Shown: in pieces, positions 1 to 5,240 of the stretch | How positions within the stretch are numbered: position 1 is the stretch's first letter | Layout of the letters: each line of letters opens with the position of its first letter | DNA from: Candidatus Onthoplasma faecigallinarum | GTDB taxonomy: Bacteria; Bacillota; Clostridia; Christensenellales; UBA1242 | Direction of reading: 5' to 3' | Assembly: GCA_018715225.1 (NCBI GenBank) | Contig: DVMB01000076.1 | Coordinates: 1 to 5,249 of the forward strand | DNA: 5,249 nucleotides | Made by a program: the position numbers and the translations under genes | The notes under the pieces: generated by a model | The model's input: the letters and a program-made list of their open reading frames with translations, nothing else | Told to the model about the DNA's origin: nothing | The model's database searches: none

Positions 1-74
1 TGGAGGCACCAACCAGATTCGAACTGGTGATGAGGGTTTTGCAGACCCGAGCCTTACCACTTGGCGATGGTGCC
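1..74 (-). tRNA. tRNA-Cys (anticodon GCA), CCA encoded
   Basis: Read on the minus strand, the sequence folds as a complete cloverleaf. The acceptor stem is GGCACCA paired with TGGTGCC. The D arm has GCC/GGC around AAGTGGTAA. The anticodon stem is GGGT/ACCC with loop CTGCAAA, so the anticodon is GCA and the amino acid cysteine. The T arm is ACCAG-TTCGAAT-CTGGT. A discriminator U and a genomically encoded CCA follow, and CCA occupies the first three bases of the window. The outermost anticodon-stem pair (C27-U43) is a mismatch; everything else pairs well. Any gene or attachment site beyond its 3' end is outside the window. Confidence 0.97.
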
Positions 75-87
75 GTATAACTCTATT

Positions 88-116
88 ATTATATATGAAA
101 AAAAATAAAATTGCAA
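88..116 (-). promoter_or_regulatory. promoter of tRNA-Cys (TTGCAA-N17-TATAAT)
   Basis: On the minus strand, TTGCAA (111-116) and a perfect TATAAT (88-93) are separated by exactly 17 bases. The predicted start point near 81 lies about seven bases before the mature tRNA 5' end at 74. The spacing and position fit a sigma-70/SigA housekeeping promoter dedicated to the tRNA, so the tRNA need not depend on read-through from the gene upstream. Confidence 0.6.
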
Positions 117-171
117 CATATTTTATTCAAAAATTATAATTATTTTTATGATCAATAATCAAAAGATTGAT

Positions 172-648
172 TTATTTGTTATCGTATAAATTTATTATCT
201 TTAAACCCTTTTGTTTAGCGTAATCTAAAATAAATGTGTTTATGCTATTATGGTTTTTTTCGTTAAAATAACAAATGAGAGTGCTTGAACAATTAATCAT
301 TTGTTTATAGTTAGAAATAATTTTATCTTTTAAATTTGTTTCTTCAATGTTAAACATTGACAAAATAGGCTCATTATGTTGTTTATTATAGAGCTTATCC
401 AGTTTATTTAATATTTGTACAACCTTTTTTTGATATAAATCAGTGATAGCGATTTCGATTTCAATCGCAAAATCTTTGCTTAATCTTTTGCATACAGCGA
501 GAGATATATTATCAAATTTACCATGAGTACCCATCATAAAATTTTTGTGTCCAGAATATATTTCTTGCAATATTACATTGTATAATTTTTCATCTATATT
601 AGATGGTAAACTAGTTTTGTAACTTATAAAACAAATTCGATTTTCCAT
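172..648 (-). CDS. small divergent SLOG-family (Rossmann-like, nucleotide-binding) protein
   Basis: A 158-residue soluble protein with no signal peptide or membrane segment. The pattern resembles small stand-alone SLOG proteins common in Firmicutes (YpsA/DUF1273-like and relatives): a first beta strand RICFIS (residues 4-9); a glycine-rich turn and acidic residue MGTHGKFD (39-46), followed by the helix NISLAVCKRL (47-56); a second strand IEIEIAITDL (62-71); and a C-terminal strand-helix-strand running from MINCSSTLICYF (117-128) to YAKQKGLKIINLY (143-155). Relatives usually read GHR after the first strand; here it is SYK (9-11), so the site may be altered. SLOG folds bind nucleotides or nucleotide-derived ligands; the ligand here is unknown. 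The ATG is well supported: AAAGGTAGG (654-662) lies five bases upstream. It is divergent from a Cro/CI-type regulator, with shared operator-like repeats between them. The family call is from remembered patterns, not a search. Confidence 0.68.
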   Translation of the reverse strand: MENRICFISYKTSLPSNIDEKLYNVILQEIYSGHKNFMMGTHGKFDNISLAVCKRLSKDFAIEIEIAITDLYQKKVVQILNKLDKLYNKQHNEPILSMFNIEETNLKDKIISNYKQMINCSSTLICYFNEKNHNSINTFILDYAKQKGLKIINLYDNK

Positions 649-661
649 ATTAACCTACCTT

Positions 662-680
662 TAGTTCCGTATAGCGTACT
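662..680. promoter_or_regulatory. operator-like motif copy 1 (SLOG-gene proximal)
   Basis: This copy contains GTTC (664-667) and TAGCGTAC (672-679), matching copy 2 at 11 of 19 positions when the TAGCG cores are aligned. GTTC and GTAC flank a roughly palindromic 16-base segment. It overlaps the likely -10 box of the SLOG-like gene. It is the most divergent of the three copies, so binding may be weaker. Confidence 0.45.
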
Positions 681-683
681 ATA
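678..683 (-). promoter_or_regulatory. candidate -10 box of the SLOG-like gene
   Basis: On the minus strand TATAGT lies about 30 bases upstream of the start codon at 648. No good -35 box is seen at 16-18 bases, so this may be a weak or activator-dependent promoter. The box overlaps the first of the three TAGCGAAC-type motifs, which would let a bound regulator block it. Confidence 0.3.
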
Positions 684-721
684 TTTGTTTTAATCATAAC
701 ATTTTTTTATAAAAAAGTAAA

Positions 722-740
722 ACGTTCTAACTAGCGAACG
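722..740. promoter_or_regulatory. operator-like motif copy 2 (best inverted repeat)
   Basis: CGTTC (723-727) and GAACG (736-740) form a perfect 5-base inverted repeat around an 8-base spacer, with core TAGCGAACG at 732-740. The dyad is typical of a homodimeric HTH repressor site. It sits between the two divergent genes and covers the -35 region expected for the regulator gene's promoter. Confidence 0.55.
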
Positions 741-760
741 GAATATTTTTTACTCAATTT

Positions 761-766
761 TATAAT
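761..766 (+). promoter_or_regulatory. -10 box of the Cro/CI-type regulator gene
   Basis: A perfect TATAAT lies 39 bases upstream of the start codon at 806. The -35 region (around 738-743) is a poor match to consensus and falls on operator-like copy 2. Predicted start of transcription is near 773, within copy 3. Confidence 0.45.
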
Positions 767-781
767 CCTAAATAGCGAACG
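763..781. promoter_or_regulatory. operator-like motif copy 3 (regulator proximal)
   Basis: The segment matches copy 2 at 14 of 19 positions, including the whole TAGCGAACG core (773-781) and CTAA (768-771). The left GTTC arm is not conserved. It overlaps the -10 box and predicted transcription start of the Cro/CI-type gene, a standard location for autorepression. Confidence 0.5.
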
Positions 782-805
782 TCTTTAACCAAAAGGGGAG
801 AGATT

Positions 806-1039
806 ATGAAATTGAATGAAGCTATTGCCAAAAGAGTTAAACAATTATTGAGTGAGAGAAAGTATTCTCAATATGATTTATTTAAGAAAGGCGGTGTACC
901 ACGTTCTACTGTTTTTGATGTAGTAAATTGTAAGAAAAAGCGAGTAAGTACTGAAACTGTATATCAAATTTGTTCCACCCTCAATATTTCACTAAAAGAC
1001 TTTTTTGATGATAAAATGTTTGAAAATTTAGATGATTAA
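806..1039 (+). CDS. small Cro/CI (XRE)-family transcriptional regulator
   Basis: A 77-residue protein that is almost entirely one HTH domain. Helix 1 spans about residues 5-17; the helix-turn-helix is SQYDLFKKGG (21-30) followed by the recognition helix PRSTVFDVVN (32-41). The basic stretch CKKKRV (42-47) and the closing helices with VYQICSTLNISLKDFF (52-67) match the usual five-helix XRE layout. The tail FENLDD is acidic. There is no sensor or dimerisation domain beyond this, so it is probably a Cro-like DNA-binding dimer. The ATG is supported by AAGGGGAG (793-800), five bases upstream. Three related motifs upstream are its likely operators, which implies autoregulation and probable control of the divergent SLOG-like gene. 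No hairpin terminator follows, so some transcription may continue into the ABC operon 130 bases downstream. Confidence 0.93.
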   Translation: MKLNEAIAKRVKQLLSERKYSQYDLFKKGGVPRSTVFDVVNCKKKRVSTETVYQICSTLNISLKDFFDDKMFENLDD

Positions 1040-1072
1040 CTTTGTTTTGTTTTTTGTTCTCCGTAAATTTGA

Positions 1073-1102
1073 TTGACATAATGGGGGGGGGGGAGGTATA
1101 TA
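1073..1102 (+). promoter_or_regulatory. distal ABC-operon promoter P1 with poly-G spacer
   Basis: A perfect TTGACA (1073-1078) is followed, after 18 bases, by TATATA (1097-1102); TATATT two bases further on is an alternative -10. The spacer is largely a run of eleven G. With this tract length the spacer is one base longer than the 17-base optimum, so gain or loss of a G would change promoter strength. The predicted start near 1109 would give a leader of about 60 bases. Confidence 0.55.
1083..1093 (+). repeat. homopolymeric G11 tract (possible phase-variation switch)
   Basis: Eleven consecutive G residues sit in an otherwise very AT-rich gap. It is the only homopolymeric G or C run of this kind in the window. 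It lies between the -35 and -10 boxes of P1 and outside any coding region. Such tracts slip during replication and are a known basis of phase-variable promoters in other bacteria; that it does so here is inference. Confidence 0.85.
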
Positions 1103-1119
1103 TTAGTAATAAATATAAG

Positions 1120-1149
1120 TTGCTTTGAATAATGCTTATATGATATAAT
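1120..1149 (+). promoter_or_regulatory. proximal ABC-operon promoter P2, extended -10
   Basis: TTGCTT (1120-1125) and TATAAT (1144-1149) are 18 bases apart, and TG at 1141-1142 gives the extended -10 form TGATATAAT. Transcription would start near 1156, just before the ribosome binding site AGAAGGAGA, giving a leader of only about 14 bases. Confidence 0.55.
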
Positions 1150-1169
1150 CAAATTTAGAAGGAGACAAT

Positions 1170-1886
1170 ATGTTAAAGATAGAACATCTTACAAAAAAAT
1201 TTGGAGAAAAGGTCGCAGTAGATGATTTGTCCATCACGGTAGAAAATGGGCAGATCTGTGCTTTTATTGGTCATAATGGGGCGGGCAAGACAACGACTCT
1301 AAAAGCGATTGCGGGTATCATAACTTTTGACAAAGGCACTATTGAAGTGAATGGCGTGGATGTAGTCAAAAATCCGTTTGAAGCCAAAGCACAAATTGCA
1401 TATTTACCGGACAACCCTGATCTATACGAACACTTAAAAGGTATTGATTATTTGAATTTTATAGCCGATGTATTCAATTTATCCTCACAAGAGAGAAAAG
1501 ACAGAATAGAGTACTATGCAAAAAAACTTGAGATATACAATGATCTATCAAGTTTGATTTCATCATATAGTCATGGTATGAAGCAAAAACTTGCTTTGGT
1601 TTCTGCTTTGATACACAACCCAAAGTTATTGCTGTTAGATGAGCCATTTGTTGGGTTGGACCCAATCAGTAGTTATCAATTCAAATTGATTTTGCAAGAT
1701 TTAGCAAATATTGGTGTTACAATATTCTATTCAACGCACGTTCTAGATGTGGCAGAAAAAATTTGTACACATGTAGCCATTATTAAGAACGGAAAATTGA
1801 TCGTGCATGACACTATGGAAAAAGTGAAAGGTATGGATAGTCTGGAAAATATTTTCTTGGAGTTGGAAAATGAAAAACACGATTAA
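1170..1886 (+). CDS. ABC transporter ATP-binding protein (DrrA/CcmA/EcsA type)
   Basis: A 238-residue cytoplasmic ATPase that powers the permease encoded next to it. All nucleotide-binding motifs are present: Walker A GHNGAGKTT (residues 34-42); the signature region SYSHGMKQKL (132-141), the HGM variant of LSGGQ usual in this subfamily; Walker B LLLLDE (153-158) with catalytic Glu158; D-loop GLDP (162-165); and the H-loop His190 in STH. The Q-loop reads YLPDNP (78-83), with Asp where many ABC proteins have Gln; acidic residues here are common in DrrA/CcmA-like exporters. The length is typical of the family. The start follows AAGGAG (1159-1164), five bases upstream. The stop overlaps the permease start by 17 bases, implying translational coupling. 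Two promoter candidates lie upstream, one with a G11 spacer. Direction is probably export, by analogy with the subfamily; the substrate is not predictable. Confidence 0.95.
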   Translation: MLKIEHLTKKFGEKVAVDDLSITVENGQICAFIGHNGAGKTTTLKAIAGIITFDKGTIEVNGVDVVKNPFEAKAQIAYLPDNPDLYEHLKGIDYLNFIADVFNLSSQERKDRIEYYAKKLEIYNDLSSLISSYSHGMKQKLALVSALIHNPKLLLLDEPFVGLDPISSYQFKLILQDLANIGVTIFYSTHVLDVAEKICTHVAIIKNGKLIVHDTMEKVKGMDSLENIFLELENEKHD

Positions 1887-3444
1887 TCTAACAAAAATCT
1901 ATTTCAAAGAGACTATTTCAAGGCTCACTAGTTCACGAAAGTCTTTGGCAAAAGGGCTGTTGTTTTTGTTGTTGATCTTTGTGTTGGTAGCGTTTTCTAT
2001 GGGATATTCGTTTTATGGCATGGCTACAAGTCTAGAGGTAATGGGAAACAGTGCGAATATCCTATATATAGGGCTGTTGTTTTCGACTTTCGTTGTAATT
2101 ATGATGACCGTATTTGATACGCAAGGCTATTTTTATGACACAAAAGATTTTGAAATGCTGTCCGCTTTACCTATCAAGATTACAAGCATCGTAACGGCAA
2201 AATATTTGAGTTCATATTTGATTTCGTTTATCTACAATTTGATGATAGCGATTCCTGCTTTTGTGGTATATTTCATGTTTGAAGGAGTAACTGCGGGTGG
2301 GGTAATTATGGCTATAATTAGTTTGATATTTTTACCTGCGTTTACTCAGTTGATTGGCAGTTTGCTTGCTTGGCTAATAAATATAATTACTAGCAAATTA
2401 AAAAACAAAAACATAATGCGAACAATTATTTCAATTTTGTTTTTGATAGTGATATTCGCTTTCGTATATGGGGCGAATTCTACAACTCTTCTCAATCTCT
2501 TCAGCAATAGTGAGATATTATGGCTGAATATAATTATGCCACATATCTATTTGCTATTTAACGCAATGACGGGCTTAAATATTTGGTTCTATTTAGGATT
2601 CTTATTGGTGTCGATTTTGTTCGCTGCAATCAGCGTTTTGATCGTGTCATTTAGTTATAAAAAGATAAACACATCGCTAAACGTTCATGTGACGTCAAAA
2701 TCTAAAAAACCTTTATCATTCAAGCAATCTGGGGTGGTAGGCAGTTTGCTAAAAAAAGAAGCAAAAACTTTCTTCACCAGTCCAATATATTGCATCAACG
2801 GACTAATGGGTCCTATTTTGTGCGTCGTGATGACATTTATTTTGATTTCTATCATTGATCAATATCGCTCTAGCGAGTTCATAAACATGTTTATCATCAT
2901 GTCGTCAAGTATATTAATATTGTGTGCTGGCATCGCACCTACCACTGCGGTCTCAATTTCTTTTGAGGGTAGCAAGTTTTTTGTATTGAAGAGTTTACCA
3001 ATAAAATACAATCATATAGTTCTATCAAAATTGTTATTTAATCTTATTTTGAATGTTCCTTTCGTGCTGATTAGTGAAATCATTTTCTGGTGTTTTGTTC
3101 CTTTCAACTTTATCCATGCGATTTTGATGTTTGTATATACTATGGCGGGCTTGACACTTTTCGCAACGCTTGGCTTGTTGTTGAACTTGAAAATGCCAAA
3201 ACTAAATTGGACCAGCGAAGCACAAGCCGTAAAGCAGGGCGGGAGCATGATATCTACAATGTTCATTGATATATTTGTGTCCCTTTTACCATTGATATTG
3301 GCGATATTTATACCAAATGTATCTCAACTCAATGTCAGTTATATCTTAATGTCTTGCCTGGCGGGAGTGGAAGTAGTTGCAGCGGTTGTAGTTTCAATTT
3401 TATTGTTTAAGTACGGCAAAAAAGTGTATTATAAAATTCAATAA
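1870..3444 (+). CDS. ABC-2-type transporter permease, about 12 membrane segments
   Basis: A 524-residue integral membrane protein paired with the preceding ATPase. Hydrophobic stretches occur at about residues 28-50, 64-84, 113-135, 144-172, 182-201, 217-262 (two), 308-330, 338-356, 386-409, 413-440, 461-481 and 490-513, which fits 12 spans. The two halves share a motif: LSALPIKITSIVTAK (97-111) and LKSLPIKYNHIVLSK (373-387), each following the second or third segment of its half, so the protein looks like a tandem duplication of a six-span unit. This resembles the large single-chain 'putative ABC exporter' permeases of Firmicutes. Unlike the usual half-size ABC-2 permeases, one chain could form the whole membrane pore. 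The ATG has GGAG (1859-1862) seven bases upstream, inside the ATPase gene. A basic loop (residues 263-285) separates the halves. No peptide substrate gene is seen nearby, so drug, lipid or peptide export all remain possible. Confidence 0.9.
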   Translation: MKNTINLTKIYFKETISRLTSSRKSLAKGLLFLLLIFVLVAFSMGYSFYGMATSLEVMGNSANILYIGLLFSTFVVIMMTVFDTQGYFYDTKDFEMLSALPIKITSIVTAKYLSSYLISFIYNLMIAIPAFVVYFMFEGVTAGGVIMAIISLIFLPAFTQLIGSLLAWLINIITSKLKNKNIMRTIISILFLIVIFAFVYGANSTTLLNLFSNSEILWLNIIMPHIYLLFNAMTGLNIWFYLGFLLVSILFAAISVLIVSFSYKKINTSLNVHVTSKSKKPLSFKQSGVVGSLLKKEAKTFFTSPIYCINGLMGPILCVVMTFILISIIDQYRSSEFINMFIIMSSSILILCAGIAPTTAVSISFEGSKFFVLKSLPIKYNHIVLSKLLFNLILNVPFVLISEIIFWCFVPFNFIHAILMFVYTMAGLTLFATLGLLLNLKMPKLNWTSEAQAVKQGGSMISTMFIDIFVSLLPLILAIFIPNVSQLNVSYILMSCLAGVEVVAAVVVSILLFKYGKKVYYKIQ

Positions 3445-3454
3445 AACAAGAAGT

Positions 3455-3500
3455 GAAGAGTTGTGACCATATCTTTCGTAGGCACAAAGTCTTCGTTTTT
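3455..3500 (+). terminator. probable intrinsic terminator of the ABC operon
   Basis: Eleven bases after the permease stop codon, arm 3455-3468 (GAAGAGTTGTGACC) pairs with 3481-3494 (GGCACAAAGTCTTC) across a 12-base loop. This gives about twelve base pairs with one G-G mismatch and two single-base bulges. A five-T run (3496-3500) follows. The imperfections and the short T run keep confidence moderate. Confidence 0.5.
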
Positions 3501-3512
3501 ATCTTATCTACT

Positions 3513-3586
3513 TTTGTCTACCAGCCTTTTGGAAAAATAATGCGAGTAGACTTGTATCCAGACAAATACGTGTCTTATAGACAAAT
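3513..3586. repeat. AGACAAAT direct repeats plus inverted copy
   Basis: AGACAAAT occurs at 3560-3567 and 3579-3586, and its inverse TTTGTCT occurs at 3513-3519. The last can pair with either direct copy, while GTCTAC (3516-3521) can instead pair with GTAGAC (3546-3551) and GTCT (3572-3575) with either AGAC. Several mutually exclusive small hairpins are therefore possible. The motif lies between the ABC operon and the methyltransferase promoter. It could be a regulator site or part of a structured RNA; nothing identifies it. Confidence 0.4.
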
Positions 3587-3634
3587 TTAATTTTTTAATT
3601 TTATTGTAAATTTGATATGAATCAAGAAATTTTG

Positions 3635-3643
3635 TGATATAAT
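3635..3643 (+). promoter_or_regulatory. extended -10 promoter of the methyltransferase (leaderless)
   Basis: TGATATAAT (3635-3643) is a perfect extended -10 box, ending six bases before the ATG at 3650, so transcription should begin at or next to the A of the start codon. TTGATA (3612-3617) is present, but 20 bases upstream of the -10, too far for a normal -35, so the extended -10 probably carries recognition. Confidence 0.6.
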
Positions 3644-3649
3644 AAAAAT

Positions 3650-4384
3650 ATGAATAAAAGTGCATATGATATAGATATTTTTTTTAAAGATTATGTTGCT
3701 AGAAATAGCGAATTTTCTATTGATAGAGTAGAGGCGTTAAAAAATAAACTCAAAAACAAAAAAATAGCCACAATTTTAGATTTGGCTTGTGGTACAGGCT
3801 TATTTTTAAATGAGATGGCTAAAAATTTTGATTTGGAGTATGGTGAGGGACTTGATTTGAGTGTTAATATGATAAAGTATGCTCAAAATCATTATCAATC
3901 GCAAAAATTGAATTTTGTAAAGGGAGATATGACCGATTTCCTGCTTGAAAAAAAGTTTGATTTAATTACTTGTAACTATGATGCAATCAATCATCTAATC
4001 TTATTTGAAGATTGGCAAAAGATGTTTGGCAAGGCTTTTGAACATCTAAATTTTGGAGGTTATTTTATTTTTGATTTTAATACACTTTTGAAGTTAAAGA
4101 ATTTTAATAGGGATTCTTATTATGAATGTGAAGATTATAATTGCGTATGGCACAACACTAATAAAAATGATAAATTTAATTTTAATTTTTCATATTACAT
4201 TAAACAAAAAAACGGATACTATAAACTAATAAAATCAAGTCAAATAGAATCTACATTTTCTCACAAATTGATATATAAAGCACTTAAATTGTCAGGTTTT
4301 AAACGAATTTATTTTTGTGATAAGAATTTTAAAAAATATAATCCTAATAAGGTGTTTAGATGCTTTGTCGTATGTAAAAAATAG
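3650..4384 (+). CDS. class I SAM-dependent methyltransferase
   Basis: A 244-residue soluble protein. Motif I is ILDLACGTG (residues 42-50), the SAM-binding glycine loop. GLDLS (67-71) supplies the acidic residue expected to hold the SAM ribose. GDM (92-94) and FDLITCNYDAINHL (103-116) are motifs II-III and post-motif positions, and NFGGYFIFDFNT (about 147-158) gives the usual strand after the glycine turn. The C-terminal 85 residues, rich in Asn, Lys, Tyr and Phe, probably form the substrate cap; they do not indicate the substrate, which may be a small molecule. There is no ribosome binding site upstream. An in-frame TGA at 3635-3637 excludes an upstream start, and the next Met is residue 56, inside the SAM domain, so the ATG at 3650 is secure. 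The gene is visibly richer in A+T than the transporter genes, which may reflect different origin or weaker codon selection. Confidence 0.9.
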   Translation: MNKSAYDIDIFFKDYVARNSEFSIDRVEALKNKLKNKKIATILDLACGTGLFLNEMAKNFDLEYGEGLDLSVNMIKYAQNHYQSQKLNFVKGDMTDFLLEKKFDLITCNYDAINHLILFEDWQKMFGKAFEHLNFGGYFIFDFNTLLKLKNFNRDSYYECEDYNCVWHNTNKNDKFNFNFSYYIKQKNGYYKLIKSSQIESTFSHKLIYKALKLSGFKRIYFCDKNFKKYNPNKVFRCFVVCKK

Positions 4385-4477
4385 TATAAACTATCATATA
4401 AAATTGACTATTTTAATCAAAAGATAAATTAAATAAATTGTTATATACTTAAATTATAAAATTTTTATCTTGCCATA

Positions 4478-4508
4478 AAAAAAGATTTTATGTTATAAAA
4501 TCTTTTTT
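4478..4508. terminator. bidirectional terminator between convergent genes
   Basis: A perfect 14-base-pair stem, 4478-4491 with 4495-4508, encloses a three-base GTT loop. The outer part is six A-T pairs, so the hairpin ends in a T run read from either strand. Only one pair is G-C, so the stem is long but weak. It lies about 95 bases after the methyltransferase stop codon and about 35 bases from the stop codon of the minus-strand gene, the position expected for a shared terminator. The AT-rich stretch 4385-4477 before it shows no gene. Confidence 0.8.
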
Positions 4509-4544
4509 ACTAGTTAAAAAATGGTTAATTGTGCTGTAAATTTT

Positions 4545-5240
4545 TTAGACGAAGCACTCTTCTAGCGATAGATATGCGGGTCTTGTCCTTTTGTTGCATC
4601 GTGAGAAATAGTCTAAGGCAATCATTAGCGAGTATACAAACTTTTTATCATTCTTTTCACTGGCTATAAATAGGGAATTTAAAAGCATGGTAAATTCTTC
4701 TTTTTCGTTCATCTTCAATTTGTATGTATCAATATTTTTCATGATAAGGCGGATAGTTGTCTTGATCTTGTTATAATAATTTTTTTGATAATCGTCCGTA
4801 TCCACAATGACATGACGTTTGGAGTAGATGTCATTGATGGCATTTTTGAACGGAATTATGATTGCATTCGCAAAATTGTAAAACTCTTTGCCCGCTGGCT
4901 CGTTCTCTTTTTTGTAAAATTTAGATAAAAAGTCGTAAAAATCTATAATTTTATTGTTAAATCTGTATAGCAAATTGTACACAAACGCTATCACTTGTTT
5001 TTCATCAGTGGGGATCTCTAGACTTGAATCATTGTCGTATTCTCGTTGAGCGTTTGCAAATGCTGTATTGAAATCATAATTGTCAATACAAGACGAAACT
5101 ATATTGCTGATCTTTTCGTCGCTTGAGATGATGTTTAAAATAGAATTGATCTTTATGTCCGCCAATATGTATTTGCCCGAGATAAACTCATCACATGCGT
5201 TATTAAACGGAATCAATTCATGTATATTTTGTGAACTCAT
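4545..5240 (-). CDS. conserved-looking hypothetical protein, 231 residues
   Basis: I do not recognise a named domain. The protein is soluble and mostly helical, with no signal peptide or membrane span. It has an N-terminal part with LIPFNNACDEFISGKYILADIKINSIL (split here as LIPFNNACDEFISGKYI and LADIKINSIL, about residues 9-35), a second block EKQVIAFVYNLLYRF (80-94) followed by IIDFYDFLSKFY (98-109), and a C-terminal helical region with repeated Lys and Asn ending near EECFV. The even helix spacing and the frequent charged residues suggest a helical bundle or scaffold, perhaps a partner of another protein. Proteins of this general appearance occur in Clostridia genomes, but that is memory and not a search. 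The ATG at 5240 has only a partial ribosome binding site visible (GAGTGG, 5244-5249), and the reading frame is still open at the window edge, so an upstream start cannot be excluded. It is convergent with the methyltransferase. Confidence 0.8.
   Translation of the reverse strand: MSSQNIHELIPFNNACDEFISGKYILADIKINSILNIISSDEKISNIVSSCIDNYDFNTAFANAQREYDNDSSLEIPTDEKQVIAFVYNLLYRFNNKIIDFYDFLSKFYKKENEPAGKEFYNFANAIIIPFKNAINDIYSKRHVIVDTDDYQKNYYNKIKTTIRLIMKNIDTYKLKMNEKEEFTMLLNSLFIASEKNDKKFVYSLMIALDYFSRCNKRTRPAYLSLEECFV

Noticed and set aside
1..74. tRNA-Cys as the attachment site of an integrated element
   Set aside because: No repeat of the tRNA 3' end is seen elsewhere in the window and there is no integrase; the 3' flank is outside the window.
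151..171. Inverted repeat ATCAAT/ATTGAT as a terminator after the SLOG-like gene
   Set aside because: Only six A/T-dominated pairs around a nine-base loop, overlapping the region right after the stop codon, and no T run follows on the minus strand.
1056..1064. GTTCTCCGT as a fourth operator copy upstream of the ABC operon
   Set aside because: It shares only the GTTC arm and lacks the TAGCGAAC core, so it gives no real evidence that the small regulator controls the transporter.
1474..1665. Minus-strand open frame of 63 codons
   Set aside because: It lies wholly inside the ABC ATPase gene, antisense to its helical domain and signature motif, with no ribosome binding site or recognisable protein pattern.
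3012..3266. Minus-strand open frame of 84 codons
   Set aside because: It is antisense to membrane segments of the permease, which naturally yields open hydrophobic-looking frames; there is no start signal.
3560..3586. AGACAAAT repeats as a CRISPR or other array
   Set aside because: Only two 8-base direct copies with an 11-base gap, far too short and few for an array.
3540..3590. 16-residue coding region starting at ATG 3540
   Set aside because: Only GGA lies upstream as a ribosome binding site and there is no promoter evidence; kept only as part of the finding on the 3435-3590 segment.
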